From contig DFJF01000005.1 in the NCBI GenBank assembly GCA_002372935.1, forward strand, positions 85,934 to 149,933: a stretch of DNA of 64,000 nucleotides, given 5' to 3'. The translations under genes were made by a program, and so were the position numbers. This stretch comes from Clostridiales bacterium UBA3678. GTDB lineage: Bacteria > Bacillota > Clostridia > TANB77 > CAG-508. The notes under the pieces are model-generated. The model searched no databases and was not told the DNA's origin. It worked only from the letters and a program-made list of their open reading frames with translations. Of the stretch, positions 37,588-46,742 are shown piece by piece. The first letter of the stretch is position 1. Each line of letters begins with the position of its first letter.

Positions 37588-37676
37588 GGGGACGGTTCTT
37601 TTTTGAAAGGGGACGGTTCTTTTTCAAAAGGGGACGGTTCTTTTTCAAAAAAGAACCGTCCCTGTTTGAAAGTACA
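37588..37676. repeat. GGGGACGGTTCT array, three forward and one inverse unit
   Basis: Forward cores start at 37589, 37610 and 37631 (21 bp apart) and an inverse GTCCC at 37658. The inverse end codes for the last residues of the radical SAM protein. Confidence 0.9.
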
Positions 37677-38613
37677 TTCCCTGTCTCAAATCTTGTTCTT
37701 CCATAATTTTATTGAATCTGTTCATAACAATCTTTTTATGTGCATTCCATTCAGGTGCAATTAAGATATCTTTTGGAGCATCAGCACAAATTCTATGTAC
37801 AACAATCTGTGGTTTTATATGAGTTATAACATAAATTAAATCATCAAGATATTCGTCTAAACTTAAAGGTATATATTGTCCATTCTCATACATTTCACAC
37901 AACTTAGTATTTTTTACAACATAAGTTGAATGAATTTTGATTCCATCAATATCTAATTTATTTATTAAATTTACTGTATCCTTAATTTGCTCTGGAACAC
38001 CTTTTTTCCTATCTTCTTCCGGCAATCCACACATAATATGCACAATAATATCTATATTATATTTATTTAAAATTTCTACAGCTTTTATAAATTCCTCAGT
38101 CGAATATCCTCTATTTATAATTTTTCCAATTTCATTATCAGAAGTTTGTAATCCAAGCTCAACACACACATAATATTTATTTTTATATGATGAAATAAGG
38201 CTTGCAATTTCATCATTTATACAATCAGGTCTTGTAGCTATTGATATTCCAACAATTCTTTCATCTATTAAAGCACTATCATATTTGCTTTTTAAATTCT
38301 GAATTGTATCATAAGTATTAGAAAAATTTTGAAAATATACAATAAATTTATTTGCCCTTTTGGCTCTATATGAAGCAAAATATTCCTTTACTTGATTTTC
38401 TATGCCATGTCCAATTAGGTCTACTGAATCTTTCTCGATTCCATGTCCGATCAATTCTCCAGAACCTTTCTCGCTGCAAAAAATGCAACCTCGATTTCCA
38501 CATCTTCCATCTCTATTTGGACAAGTAAATCCACCATCAATACAGATTTTTAAGGTTCTTTCTCCAAATTTTTTTTTATAATATGTGTTTAAACGATTAT
38601 ATCTTTCTTCCAT
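37645..38613 (-). CDS. Radical SAM protein, YhcC/TIGR01212 type
   Basis: 322 residues. The iron-sulfur cysteines are in CPNRDGRCGNRGCIFC; VELGLQTSDNEIGKIINRGY and HIMCGLPEE follow. Its reaction is unknown. Two oddities. First, an 11-residue tandem duplication directly after the cluster (ELIGHGIEKDS then DLIGHGIENQV). Second, the C-terminus FQTGTVLF and the stop codon are encoded by the edge of a 21-bp repeat, so the repeat has replaced or extended the original end. Confidence 0.9.
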   Translation of the reverse strand: MEERYNRLNTYYKKKFGERTLKICIDGGFTCPNRDGRCGNRGCIFCSEKGSGELIGHGIEKDSVDLIGHGIENQVKEYFASYRAKRANKFIVYFQNFSNTYDTIQNLKSKYDSALIDERIVGISIATRPDCINDEIASLISSYKNKYYVCVELGLQTSDNEIGKIINRGYSTEEFIKAVEILNKYNIDIIVHIMCGLPEEDRKKGVPEQIKDTVNLINKLDIDGIKIHSTYVVKNTKLCEMYENGQYIPLSLDEYLDDLIYVITHIKPQIVVHRICADAPKDILIAPEWNAHKKIVMNRFNKIMEEQDLRQGMYFQTGTVLF

Positions 38614-38642
38614 TTTAGTATGGCTCCCCTTTCATTTTTCAA

Positions 38643-38688
38643 AAAAGGGCCATCCCTCTATGAAAGAAGAACCGTCCCTCTTTGAAAA
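38643..38688. repeat. Degraded copy of the GGGGACGGTTCT repeat
   Basis: One clear inverse unit (GAACCGTCCC) and one decayed unit (GGGCCATCCC) lie between the PBP stop codon and the radical SAM start. Confidence 0.7.
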
Positions 38689-38694
38689 TAGAAA

Positions 38695-41277
38695 TTATTC
38701 TGTATCTATATTTGTCAAATTTTCTGAAGTATTTGTCTTAATACTTGCATTTTCTGAATTTTCATTTGTACCTGTGTTTGTATTTCGAGCATTATTAGTA
38801 TTATTATTTGTGTTTATATTCGTATTTGTATTATTTCGAGAATCATTAATACTCGTGTTTGACGAATTTTGCGTATTATTATTTGTATTTGTCGAATTTC
38901 GAACATTATTATTTGTTGTATTAGTATTGGTTGTATTTTGAGAATTATTTGTATTTGTATTTATATTTGTAGTATTTTGAGAATTATTTGTATATGTATT
39001 CGTACTTGTTGAATTTTGCAAATGATTTTCGCTCCTATTAATATTCGTATTTGTACTTGTAGATTTTTGGGAATTTGAATTTGATGAGCTTCCAAATCCA
39101 AATAAATTTTTTATTTTGTCTATAATTCCCTCATTTGTAGCATCATTTACTTCGCTTCCTGAATGTGTATTACAATAAGCAGGCAATGTTCCTTTTAAAT
39201 AATACTCTGTATATGTATCTTTACATCCACTTCTAGCTCTCATTCCACTTTCTTTGCAAACAGTGCATGCAATAACTCCAGATGGAATCTCAAATTTAGA
39301 ATCATTTTTATTTTTATGAATGTCTTTCATGACATTTGCCCAAATATATCCTGCTGGATTTTTTCTATTAAATTCTACTGTTTCATTTTGGTCATATCCA
39401 AACCAAGCTACAGCTGTATAATAGTTTGTGAATCCACATAGCCATCTATCATAGTTTTCATCAGATGTTCCAGTTTTAGCTGCAACATCTATTCCTGAAA
39501 TTTTGCAATATGTTGCTGTTCCATTAACTCCAAGCACTGGTTGCTCTAAAAGGCTTTTTAAAATATATGCAACTTGTTTTGAAACTACTCTTTTCTTCTT
39601 TTGAGAGGTTTTCATTAATACATTTCCATCTTTTTCTACGATTTTAGTATAAAATGTTGGTTCAATGTATACTCCATCATTTGCCATTGTATTATATGCT
39701 CCAGCCATTTCTAATGGACTAATTCCTTTTTCCAAAGCTCCTAAAGATAGCCCAAGTGATTCATCTCCTTCTGTAAGAGTAGTAATTCCTATACTTTCCA
39801 AGAACTTCTTTGATTTTTTAGGAGTAATCTCTTTTAGCATCCTGACAAATGGAATATTTTGTGATGATTCAACTGCTCTCCTTACTGTGATTTTCCCTAG
39901 TTCACTGTCATAATCTGTAGGTGCAAAACCTGGCTCAAATTCTTCTACAGTATCATCATATATAGTAGAAGCAGTAAAAATCTTATCTGAAATTCCTGGA
40001 AGTAACACAGAAAGAGGCTTTAATGAAGATCCTGTTTGTCTTGTGCTTTGTGTTGCTCTATTTAAAGATCTAGATTCTGTCTTTTCTCCTAATCCTCCAA
40101 CACATCCCAAAACATATCCTGTGTTAGGCTCCATTACAACCATCGCAGCCTGAGATGTAGCACCTGCATTTACTTTAGACTCTAATATATATGTTTTTTT
40201 CTTACATTCTGTTTCTATACTTTCTTGCACATTCAAATCTTCTGTACTGTATATTTTAGATCCAGATAAATATAAAAAATTTGTTGCAAAATCTTCTGAA
40301 ATATTATATTTATCCTCTATGTCTGATAAAACTTCATTTATAACAGCATCTGTATGATATGAATATACTGCATTTCCTGAATCCACATTTCCTTTTTTAA
40401 ACTTCAGCCCAGCATCTACTTCTTGTACAGCATCATTATATTTAGTCTCTGAAATATATCCAAGTTCTTTCATTTTTGATAATACAGTTTTTGTTCTATT
40501 ATTAACCTTTTCTTTGCTTTCTTCTGTCTCATCAAAAGGCTTATATGAAGCTGGCGAATTGTTTATTCCTGCTAAAAATGCACACTCTGCAATGCTCAAA
40601 TCCTTAACATCCTTATCAAAATAATATTTCGAACCAGCACCAACTCCATAAAGATTTGGTCCAACATAAATTATATTTAAATAATATTCCAAAATATCAT
40701 CTTTAGACAATGAATTATCTAATGTAAAAGCTTTATACCATTCTCCTATCTTCCTAGAAATTTTTTTATCAGAATCTCCAGTTATATTTTTTACAAGTTG
40801 CTGTGTTATTGTACTTCCACCAAAAGATGATTTTCCAAAATGAATAATATAGCTGAAAATTGCACCACCAGTTCTTCTTATATCAACTCCATGATGTTTA
40901 TAAAACCTTTGATCTTCTATAGAAATATATGCATTTTTTAAATATTCTGGCATTTCACTTGAAGATACATAAATTCTTTTTTTCTCTTCTCCTATCTCAG
41001 CAATCTGTTTTCCGTCACTATTCAATACGACAGAGTCTTGAACATTTTGCATATTCTTAGCTAATTTTAGCCATTTGTTTGTAAAAATAATTAACTCTAT
41101 AATTAAAAAAGTCACAATCATAATAATCATTAATATAGAAATCCTTCTTTTTTTGCTTTTGACTTTTTTATGTTTATCATTTTTTTGAAAGCGTGTCTTT
41201 TTAAAGGCTTTTGGTACAAATTCATCACTATCATTCAATTCATCATCATTATTTTTTATTTTTTTGCCACTTTTCAT
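38695..41277 (-). CDS. Class A penicillin-binding protein (PBP1A) with an Asn/Thr-rich tail
   Basis: Bifunctional murein synthase at the outer membrane face. Cytosolic basic start, one span (RISILMIIMIVTFLIIELII), then the GT51 domain (EDQRFYKHHGVD, GGSTITQQLVKN) and the transpeptidase with SSLK (in RQTGSSLKPLS), SSQN and KTGTSDENYDRW. After residue about 700 a cysteine-containing linker is followed by roughly 130 residues almost entirely Asn, Thr and Ser. Such a tail may reach through the wall, or be a slippage-prone repeat. 860 residues in total. Confidence 0.95.
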   Translation of the reverse strand: MKSGKKIKNNDDELNDSDEFVPKAFKKTRFQKNDKHKKVKSKKRRISILMIIMIVTFLIIELIIFTNKWLKLAKNMQNVQDSVVLNSDGKQIAEIGEEKKRIYVSSSEMPEYLKNAYISIEDQRFYKHHGVDIRRTGGAIFSYIIHFGKSSFGGSTITQQLVKNITGDSDKKISRKIGEWYKAFTLDNSLSKDDILEYYLNIIYVGPNLYGVGAGSKYYFDKDVKDLSIAECAFLAGINNSPASYKPFDETEESKEKVNNRTKTVLSKMKELGYISETKYNDAVQEVDAGLKFKKGNVDSGNAVYSYHTDAVINEVLSDIEDKYNISEDFATNFLYLSGSKIYSTEDLNVQESIETECKKKTYILESKVNAGATSQAAMVVMEPNTGYVLGCVGGLGEKTESRSLNRATQSTRQTGSSLKPLSVLLPGISDKIFTASTIYDDTVEEFEPGFAPTDYDSELGKITVRRAVESSQNIPFVRMLKEITPKKSKKFLESIGITTLTEGDESLGLSLGALEKGISPLEMAGAYNTMANDGVYIEPTFYTKIVEKDGNVLMKTSQKKKRVVSKQVAYILKSLLEQPVLGVNGTATYCKISGIDVAAKTGTSDENYDRWLCGFTNYYTAVAWFGYDQNETVEFNRKNPAGYIWANVMKDIHKNKNDSKFEIPSGVIACTVCKESGMRARSGCKDTYTEYYLKGTLPAYCNTHSGSEVNDATNEGIIDKIKNLFGFGSSSNSNSQKSTSTNTNINRSENHLQNSTSTNTYTNNSQNTTNINTNTNNSQNTTNTNTTNNNVRNSTNTNNNTQNSSNTSINDSRNNTNTNINTNNNTNNARNTNTGTNENSENASIKTNTSENLTNIDTE

Positions 41278-41323
41278 AATTCATCTCTCTTTCAAATATA
41301 AAACACTGAGAACCATTAAAAAC

Positions 41324-41388
41324 AGATCTTTTTTGATACTTTTTTTAATATCTGTCCTATCTTCAAAGAAGAACTGTCCCATTTTAAA
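41324..41388. repeat. Degraded copy of the repeat family with its AGATCTGT end motif
   Basis: Contains ACAGATCTTTT, then ATATCTGTCC and GAAGAACTGTCCC, matching the end motif and one unit of the family with several changes. It lies between the KAP-like gene and the PBP start. Confidence 0.55.
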
Positions 41389-41393
41389 TGTAT

Positions 41394-43340
41394 TTATAGT
41401 TCGTCCTCTACTATCATTTTATCTAAATCTTTAACAAATCCCTTCAATATAACAGTTTTTATAGTTGTATCTTTTCCTTTTAAATAGTCTGAAATCATAC
41501 GCTTTAAAGAACTCATATTTTTTTGCTCTTCTTTTACAACTTCTGGATGTAACTTTGCTCTTTTTAGCATTCTTTCTCTAATAATTACTATATCTTCATT
41601 TGTAGCACAAGTAAGTCTCTGTAACATTTGATATGGATCAAAATATTTGAATATTGGAATATCCATGCATTCCTTATCAAATCTTTCATAGAATTGTTCC
41701 ATTTTCATTGGAATATTTTTAAATACCTCTTCTGCTTTTATTTCATATTCTTTTTCTAATAATTCATCATTTAAATCATTAAAACTACTGATTACTTCAT
41801 TTATATCATCAGATGAATTATAAATTGAAATTTTTTCTAGCTCTTCGCGAACATTTGGAAAATATCTTGAATGACTCGCAGCTATATTCATTCCAGTAAT
41901 AAAGTCTTCTTTTAAATCTTTTAGGTCATAACTAATTAAATAATTATTGTAAAAATAGATATAATATACAAACAATTTTGCAATATCTATAAGCTCTAAC
42001 TTGCCTTTTTTGACATCATCAAGAGCCTCATATACTGTGTCAAAAAACTTATCATCTGGAATTTTCCAATATTCTTCAACTAAAATTCTCTTATATGCAG
42101 GAATATTTCTTTCTCCACTTGATGTCATTTCTGCATCTTCCATATCACGCTTGAAAATTTTCATATCGAAAATTCTAGTTCTAATATAAAATTCTATGAA
42201 TTTAAAAAATCTATATTCTGTTTTAAAATTATAATAATAATTTCCATCAAATTCTTTTATATAAAATTGTCTATTATCACTTAAAACCCTTGAAGAAACT
42301 AAGATTGATTTATATTCTTCATTATCTTCTATATTTTTGAATTTTTCCTTAGTAATTTTTCCAGCTTTTATCTCAAATGATGCAGCTATAGTAAAAATAA
42401 GCATTGTTTGCATAACAATTTTATTAGTATTTGGATAAAATTTATCTGTCATTTCATAAATCTTTTTAAAATCATTTAAAGATTGTTTTAAAATACGCAA
42501 GTTCCTTGTTCCGCTTCTCTTAAATGTTGACATAATCAAATTAGAATTTTCTCTTAAAAATTTGACTAATCCTGGATTTGACTCATATCTCATTAGAATT
42601 CCATTTATAATATAGTCAAATTTAGGTGCATATTCAAAAGTCTCTCCTATTAATTTTTCCTTAATTCTCTCATAATCATTTGTTCTTTCAAAAACAGTTT
42701 CTATTCTATCTTTAATTTTTTCAATCATAGGTAAATCATTATTATTAAGTTCACCTTGCTTGTCCAAAAGATAAGTTGCTATAAAAGTCTTCATTTCAAG
42801 ATTTTCACTCTTCATCTTTGTAGCTAATTCTTTTTCATTACAGATGATGATTGTCTTCATGTGATCATGTTCAACGAAATTGTTGATATAGCCCAAAATG
42901 TCTATAACATCAACATTTGCTCTTTCTAAATCATCAAAACATAAAACCTTGTCATTAATAGCAAAAAACTCATCATAATCAATCTTCTCCCCATTTTGTG
43001 CCACACCGAAAAAATTCGCCATATCAAGGCTAGTTTTAGCATATTCTGGAATTGCTGTTTGTTTATGTGTTGACATATATCTTCTCAAACTTTTATCCAT
43101 TAGTTGGGTAGTCTCAATAAATATTTTCTTACTAATTTCTTCCAAATTTGAAATACCATATAGAGACATATAAATAGTCTTATATTTTCTTCCATTTAGT
43201 GTAAGTGATTCGATTTTTGTTTTAATTTGATTATTCCAGAAATATGTTTTTCCTGCACCCCATTCACCATTAATCATAATAGCATAATCTGTATAATCTG
43301 ATCTTACATAATCTAAAACACTTTCTAATAAATCATCCAT
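41394..43340 (-). CDS. KAP-like P-loop NTPase
   Basis: About 648 residues. Walker A GEWGAGKTYFWN at about residue 25 and Walker B KVLCFDDLERANVDV with the DDLER form match the KAP NTPase group. The rest is helical without clear domains. I see no convincing membrane span, unlike many KAP proteins. Related NTPases occur in phage-defence systems, but the neighbours here (PBP, comF) are housekeeping. The ATG at 43340 has AGGA upstream. Function unknown. Confidence 0.85.
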   Translation of the reverse strand: MDDLLESVLDYVRSDYTDYAIMINGEWGAGKTYFWNNQIKTKIESLTLNGRKYKTIYMSLYGISNLEEISKKIFIETTQLMDKSLRRYMSTHKQTAIPEYAKTSLDMANFFGVAQNGEKIDYDEFFAINDKVLCFDDLERANVDVIDILGYINNFVEHDHMKTIIICNEKELATKMKSENLEMKTFIATYLLDKQGELNNNDLPMIEKIKDRIETVFERTNDYERIKEKLIGETFEYAPKFDYIINGILMRYESNPGLVKFLRENSNLIMSTFKRSGTRNLRILKQSLNDFKKIYEMTDKFYPNTNKIVMQTMLIFTIAASFEIKAGKITKEKFKNIEDNEEYKSILVSSRVLSDNRQFYIKEFDGNYYYNFKTEYRFFKFIEFYIRTRIFDMKIFKRDMEDAEMTSSGERNIPAYKRILVEEYWKIPDDKFFDTVYEALDDVKKGKLELIDIAKLFVYYIYFYNNYLISYDLKDLKEDFITGMNIAASHSRYFPNVREELEKISIYNSSDDINEVISSFNDLNDELLEKEYEIKAEEVFKNIPMKMEQFYERFDKECMDIPIFKYFDPYQMLQRLTCATNEDIVIIRERMLKRAKLHPEVVKEEQKNMSSLKRMISDYLKGKDTTIKTVILKGFVKDLDKMIVEDEL

Positions 43341-43367
43341 AATATTCCTCACTTTCTTCTTTCAAAA

Positions 43368-43470
43368 GGGGACGGTTCTTTTTTGAAAGAGAACCGTCCC
43401 CTTTCAAAAAAGAACCGTCCCCTTCTGAAAGAGAACCGTCCCCTTTTGAAAAAGAACCGTCCCTTTCTGA
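43368..43470. repeat. GGGGACGGTTCT array, one forward and four inverse units
   Basis: A forward core at 43368 and inverse GTCCC at 43396, 43417, 43438 and 43459, each 21 bp apart. The forward unit and the second inverse unit form 22-bp perfect arms. It ends next to the comF stop codon. Confidence 0.92.
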
Positions 43471-43472
43471 AA

Positions 43473-44132
43473 TTAATCTTTTGCAATTGTAAATATTCCA
43501 ATCGATTTTACCCCAATATTTTTTAGTATTCTGCTACATTCATTCACTGTATTTCCTGTTGTAAAAATATCATCTACAAGCAAAACTTTTTTTCCCGTAA
43601 AATTTTCTTTTGTTTTTGCTTCGTAAACTCCTATCACATTCTTTACCCTTTCTTCTTGGCTTAATGTACTTTGAGGCTGATTGTCTTTTATCTTTACCAA
43701 AGTCTTTTTATATGAAATTGCTTTATTTAAATCTTTTTTATTTATTGATTTTGCAATGTTAATTGCCAATAAATCACTTTGATTGTATCCTCTTTCTTTA
43801 TATCTTTTTTGACTTATTGGAACTGGAGTTATTATATCATACTTTACAATTTGATTACAAATTTTTTCATTATTTTCTATAAATTTTACAAAACTTTCAT
43901 AAATATATGGTTTATCTTCAAATTTATATTTTATTATTATATCTCGGATCTCTCCATCATATTGAAATAAATAGATGTGTTCGTCAAAATAACTAGATGT
44001 GTCTTTATAACTTTCAATTTTGCAAGCAGATTGATTTTTTAATCTAATTTTGCACTTTTTACATAATCTATTTTTATCTAATTTTCCACAAAAACCGCAC
44101 ACTGGTGGATATAAAATGTCTATAAAGTTCAA
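43473..44132 (-). CDS. ComF-family phosphoribosyltransferase-like protein
   Basis: About 219 residues. An N-terminal zinc ribbon (CGFCGKLDKNRLCKKC) and the PRPP-loop VLLVDDIFTTGNTVNEC define ComF, linked to DNA uptake in competent bacteria; its molecular role is unresolved. The TTG at 44132 has GAGGTG at normal spacing, so I reject a start 14 codons earlier. It follows recD2 on the same strand; the pair is common in Clostridia. Confidence 0.9.
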   Translation of the reverse strand: MNFIDILYPPVCGFCGKLDKNRLCKKCKIRLKNQSACKIESYKDTSSYFDEHIYLFQYDGEIRDIIIKYKFEDKPYIYESFVKFIENNEKICNQIVKYDIITPVPISQKRYKERGYNQSDLLAINIAKSINKKDLNKAISYKKTLVKIKDNQPQSTLSQEERVKNVIGVYEAKTKENFTGKKVLLVDDIFTTGNTVNECSRILKNIGVKSIGIFTIAKD

Positions 44133-44234
44133 AATTTCACCTCGGTATAATTTAATAATTATTGTAATTCTCAAATTTGAAATTTATGAAGTCCTGAAAC
44201 AGAGATTTTAAACAATAAAATCTCTGAATTACAA

Positions 44235-46496
44235 TCAATTATTTTCACTATATAAAATTAATTTGTATTTTAGCCCCGTATTTCTTTTTTTACTGTCAAC
44301 ATTATTTATCATAAATTCAATTGTGTTTTTTTCTCCAATTATAATCAAAAGCTGCTTGGCTCTAGTAATTCCTGTATATAGTAAATTTCTAGTTAGAAGA
44401 ATTGGTGCTGTTCTAGGTATGCACATAATAACAACATCATATTCACTACCTTGTGCTTTATGGATCGTAACTGCATAACTATGTTCAATTTGCTCCAAGT
44501 TTGTGTATTCATATACTGCAACTTTGCCATCATCAAATTTTATTGTAACACTTTTTTCTCTTTCGCTAATACTCAAAATAGTGCCTATTTCTCCATTAAA
44601 CACTCCTGTACCATATTCCACTTTCTCCTCTTTCTTAAGATTTTCCTTCTCCCAAGTAATATCATAATTATTCTTTACTTGCATTATTCTATCTCCAACT
44701 CTGAAAATTACACCATTTGCCTTTTTCTCATCTCTTAATTTATCTTCTGGATTTAATGCATTTTGCAAATATTTATTTAGTTCTTTTGTCCCAAGCATTC
44801 CTTTTTTTGTTGGAGTCAAAATTTGAATATTCTTAAAAAAATCATAATTACCATAATTTTGAAGTCTTCCTGTGCATAATGAAATAATTTGATATAATAT
44901 TTTTTCCTGATTTCTCTCATCTATGACAAAAAAATCTTTTTTAGAATCATCTGATAGCTCATTTTTTGGCAAAAAATATTTTCCATCATTTACTCTATGT
45001 GCGTTCACAACGATTTGGCTCTTGGCAGCTTGTCTAAATACTTTGTCTAAATGAATAGTTGTGACTGTCTCTGATTCGATTAAATCTTTTAGAACAATTC
45101 CAGGTCCTACAGATGGCAATTGATCACTATCTCCAACTAAAATCAATTTTGTCCCTTTATATATTGAACATAATAAATAATTCATCAAAAACATGTCAAC
45201 CATTGACATTTCATCAACAATTATTAAATCCGCATCAATCGGAGTTCCCTGGTATTCTTGCTGTTTATTTAACAAAATATCATCATCAAACTTTCCGATT
45301 TCTAAAAGTCTATGCAGAGTGCTTGCTTCTTCTCCTGTGGTCTCTGTAATTCTTTTTGCTGCTCTACCAGTTGGTGCACATAATACGACCTTGTTTCCCT
45401 GCTTTTCATAAATCTGTATTATAGACTTGATTATTGTAGTTTTTCCAGTACCAGGTCCTCCTGTTATAATTGTAACATTATGATCATTAACGGCTTCTAT
45501 CGCTTCTTTTTGCTTATCTGACAAATTTATATCATCAATTATTTCAATTTTGCCTAATTCTTTATTTATATTTTTTATAAATTTAAAATTCTTTGCATTA
45601 TCCAGAGATAAAATTTTTTTTGCAATACTTTCTTCTGTTTTATAAAAAATTGCCAAATATACCCATATATCTCCATTTTCTCTTGTTTCTTCATATATCT
45701 CACCTGAAGCCTTTAGATTAATATAACTATCTTCTATAAAATCTCCGGAAACTCCTATAAGAGTTCTTACAAACTCTATTAAATTTTCTTTAAGTGTGCA
45801 ACAATGCCCATTATATGTAATTCTTATTAATGAATATTTAATTGCACTTCTCACTCTTTTATCATTATTTTCTTCCATGCCCAAATCCATAGCCATTTTA
45901 TCTATCTGTTTAAAATCAACGCCTCTTGCAATATCTATTAAAATATATGGATTCGCTTCAATTTGCTCAATCGCATTAATCCCAAGCTCATCATAAACTT
46001 TTTTAGAATTCTCTGCACCTATTCCAAACTTTTCTAAAAATCCCACAATCTGCCATACTTCCCAGTGCTCAACAAAACTTGCTGAAATCTCTAAAGCCTT
46101 TTCTTTTGTAATGCCTCTTATCTGAGACAACTTCAAAGGCTGAAATTTAATAACACTTATCGTATCTTCTCCAAAAGTTCCAACAATTTTATGTGCAGTT
46201 GCTGGTCCAACTCCTTTAATCATACCATTTCCAATATATCCTTCTAAAGCATCTAAAGTCTGTGGCATGAGCTTTTCAAAAGTATCAACCTTAAATTGCT
46301 TACCATACTCTCTATGTTTCACAAATCTTCCAATAACTTTAAGCTCATCCCCCTCTACAACAAAAGGCAAATACCCAACTATAGTTATTAAATTATCTTC
46401 TTTTCCATCAATTTTATCAACATACATTTCAGCTATTGTATAACTATTTACATCATTTTGATAAATTATTGCAGTAATTTCTCCTGTAAGTTTCAA
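44235..46496 (-). CDS. recD2: RecD2-type ATP-dependent DNA helicase
   Basis: Superfamily 1B 5'-3' helicase for DNA repair that works without RecBC. An OB-like N-terminus and helix-hairpin-helix repeats (MIKGVGPATAHKIV) are followed by Walker A GGPGTGKTTIIKSI, LIIVDEMSMVD, LVGDSDQLPSVGPG and the C-terminal YAVTIHKAQGSEYD and GITRAK motifs. 753 residues. The start is TTG at 46496. Its ribosome site AAGGAG lies at the edge of a 21-bp repeat array. Confidence 0.94.
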   Translation of the reverse strand: MKLTGEITAIIYQNDVNSYTIAEMYVDKIDGKEDNLITIVGYLPFVVEGDELKVIGRFVKHREYGKQFKVDTFEKLMPQTLDALEGYIGNGMIKGVGPATAHKIVGTFGEDTISVIKFQPLKLSQIRGITKEKALEISASFVEHWEVWQIVGFLEKFGIGAENSKKVYDELGINAIEQIEANPYILIDIARGVDFKQIDKMAMDLGMEENNDKRVRSAIKYSLIRITYNGHCCTLKENLIEFVRTLIGVSGDFIEDSYINLKASGEIYEETRENGDIWVYLAIFYKTEESIAKKILSLDNAKNFKFIKNINKELGKIEIIDDINLSDKQKEAIEAVNDHNVTIITGGPGTGKTTIIKSIIQIYEKQGNKVVLCAPTGRAAKRITETTGEEASTLHRLLEIGKFDDDILLNKQQEYQGTPIDADLIIVDEMSMVDMFLMNYLLCSIYKGTKLILVGDSDQLPSVGPGIVLKDLIESETVTTIHLDKVFRQAAKSQIVVNAHRVNDGKYFLPKNELSDDSKKDFFVIDERNQEKILYQIISLCTGRLQNYGNYDFFKNIQILTPTKKGMLGTKELNKYLQNALNPEDKLRDEKKANGVIFRVGDRIMQVKNNYDITWEKENLKKEEKVEYGTGVFNGEIGTILSISEREKSVTIKFDDGKVAVYEYTNLEQIEHSYAVTIHKAQGSEYDVVIMCIPRTAPILLTRNLLYTGITRAKQLLIIIGEKNTIEFMINNVDSKKRNTGLKYKLILYSENN

Positions 46497-46504
46497 TTTT
46501 TGCT

Positions 46505-46633
46505 CCTTTCAAAGAGGGACGGTTCTCTTTCAAAAAGGGACGGTTCTTTTTTGAAAGGGGACGGTTCTTTTTTGAAGGGGGACGGTTCTCTTTCAAAAGG
46601 GGACGGTTCTTTTTTGAAGGGGGACGGTTCTTT
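46505..46633. repeat. GGGGACGGTTCT array, six forward units, left of the RAYT gene
   Basis: Six cores start at 46516, 46537, 46558, 46579, 46600 and 46621, each exactly 21 bp apart and all in one orientation. Tails alternate between TTTTTTGAA and CTTTCAAAA types. It faces the array at 47754-47874 across the transposase gene. Confidence 0.93.
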
Positions 46634-46742
46634 AAATAAAAATTGAAACTAATACACCAATTTTAAAGTAATATTAATTTTTCATTTTTATAAAAGATTA
46701 AATCCCCTCTATCTCAAAGAATGTATCTCTCTTTTTATTAAA

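Noticed and set aside
38585..38941. Plus-strand hydrophobic frame of 118 codons
   Set aside because: It is the antisense of the Asn/Thr-rich PBP tail; antisense of AAY and ACN codons gives Val, Leu and Phe-rich false proteins.
46458..46646. Plus-strand frame with a KGDGSFLKGDGS repeat
   Set aside because: Because 21 is a multiple of three, the repeat array stays open in some frames. It has no ribosome site and overlaps recD2 antisense.
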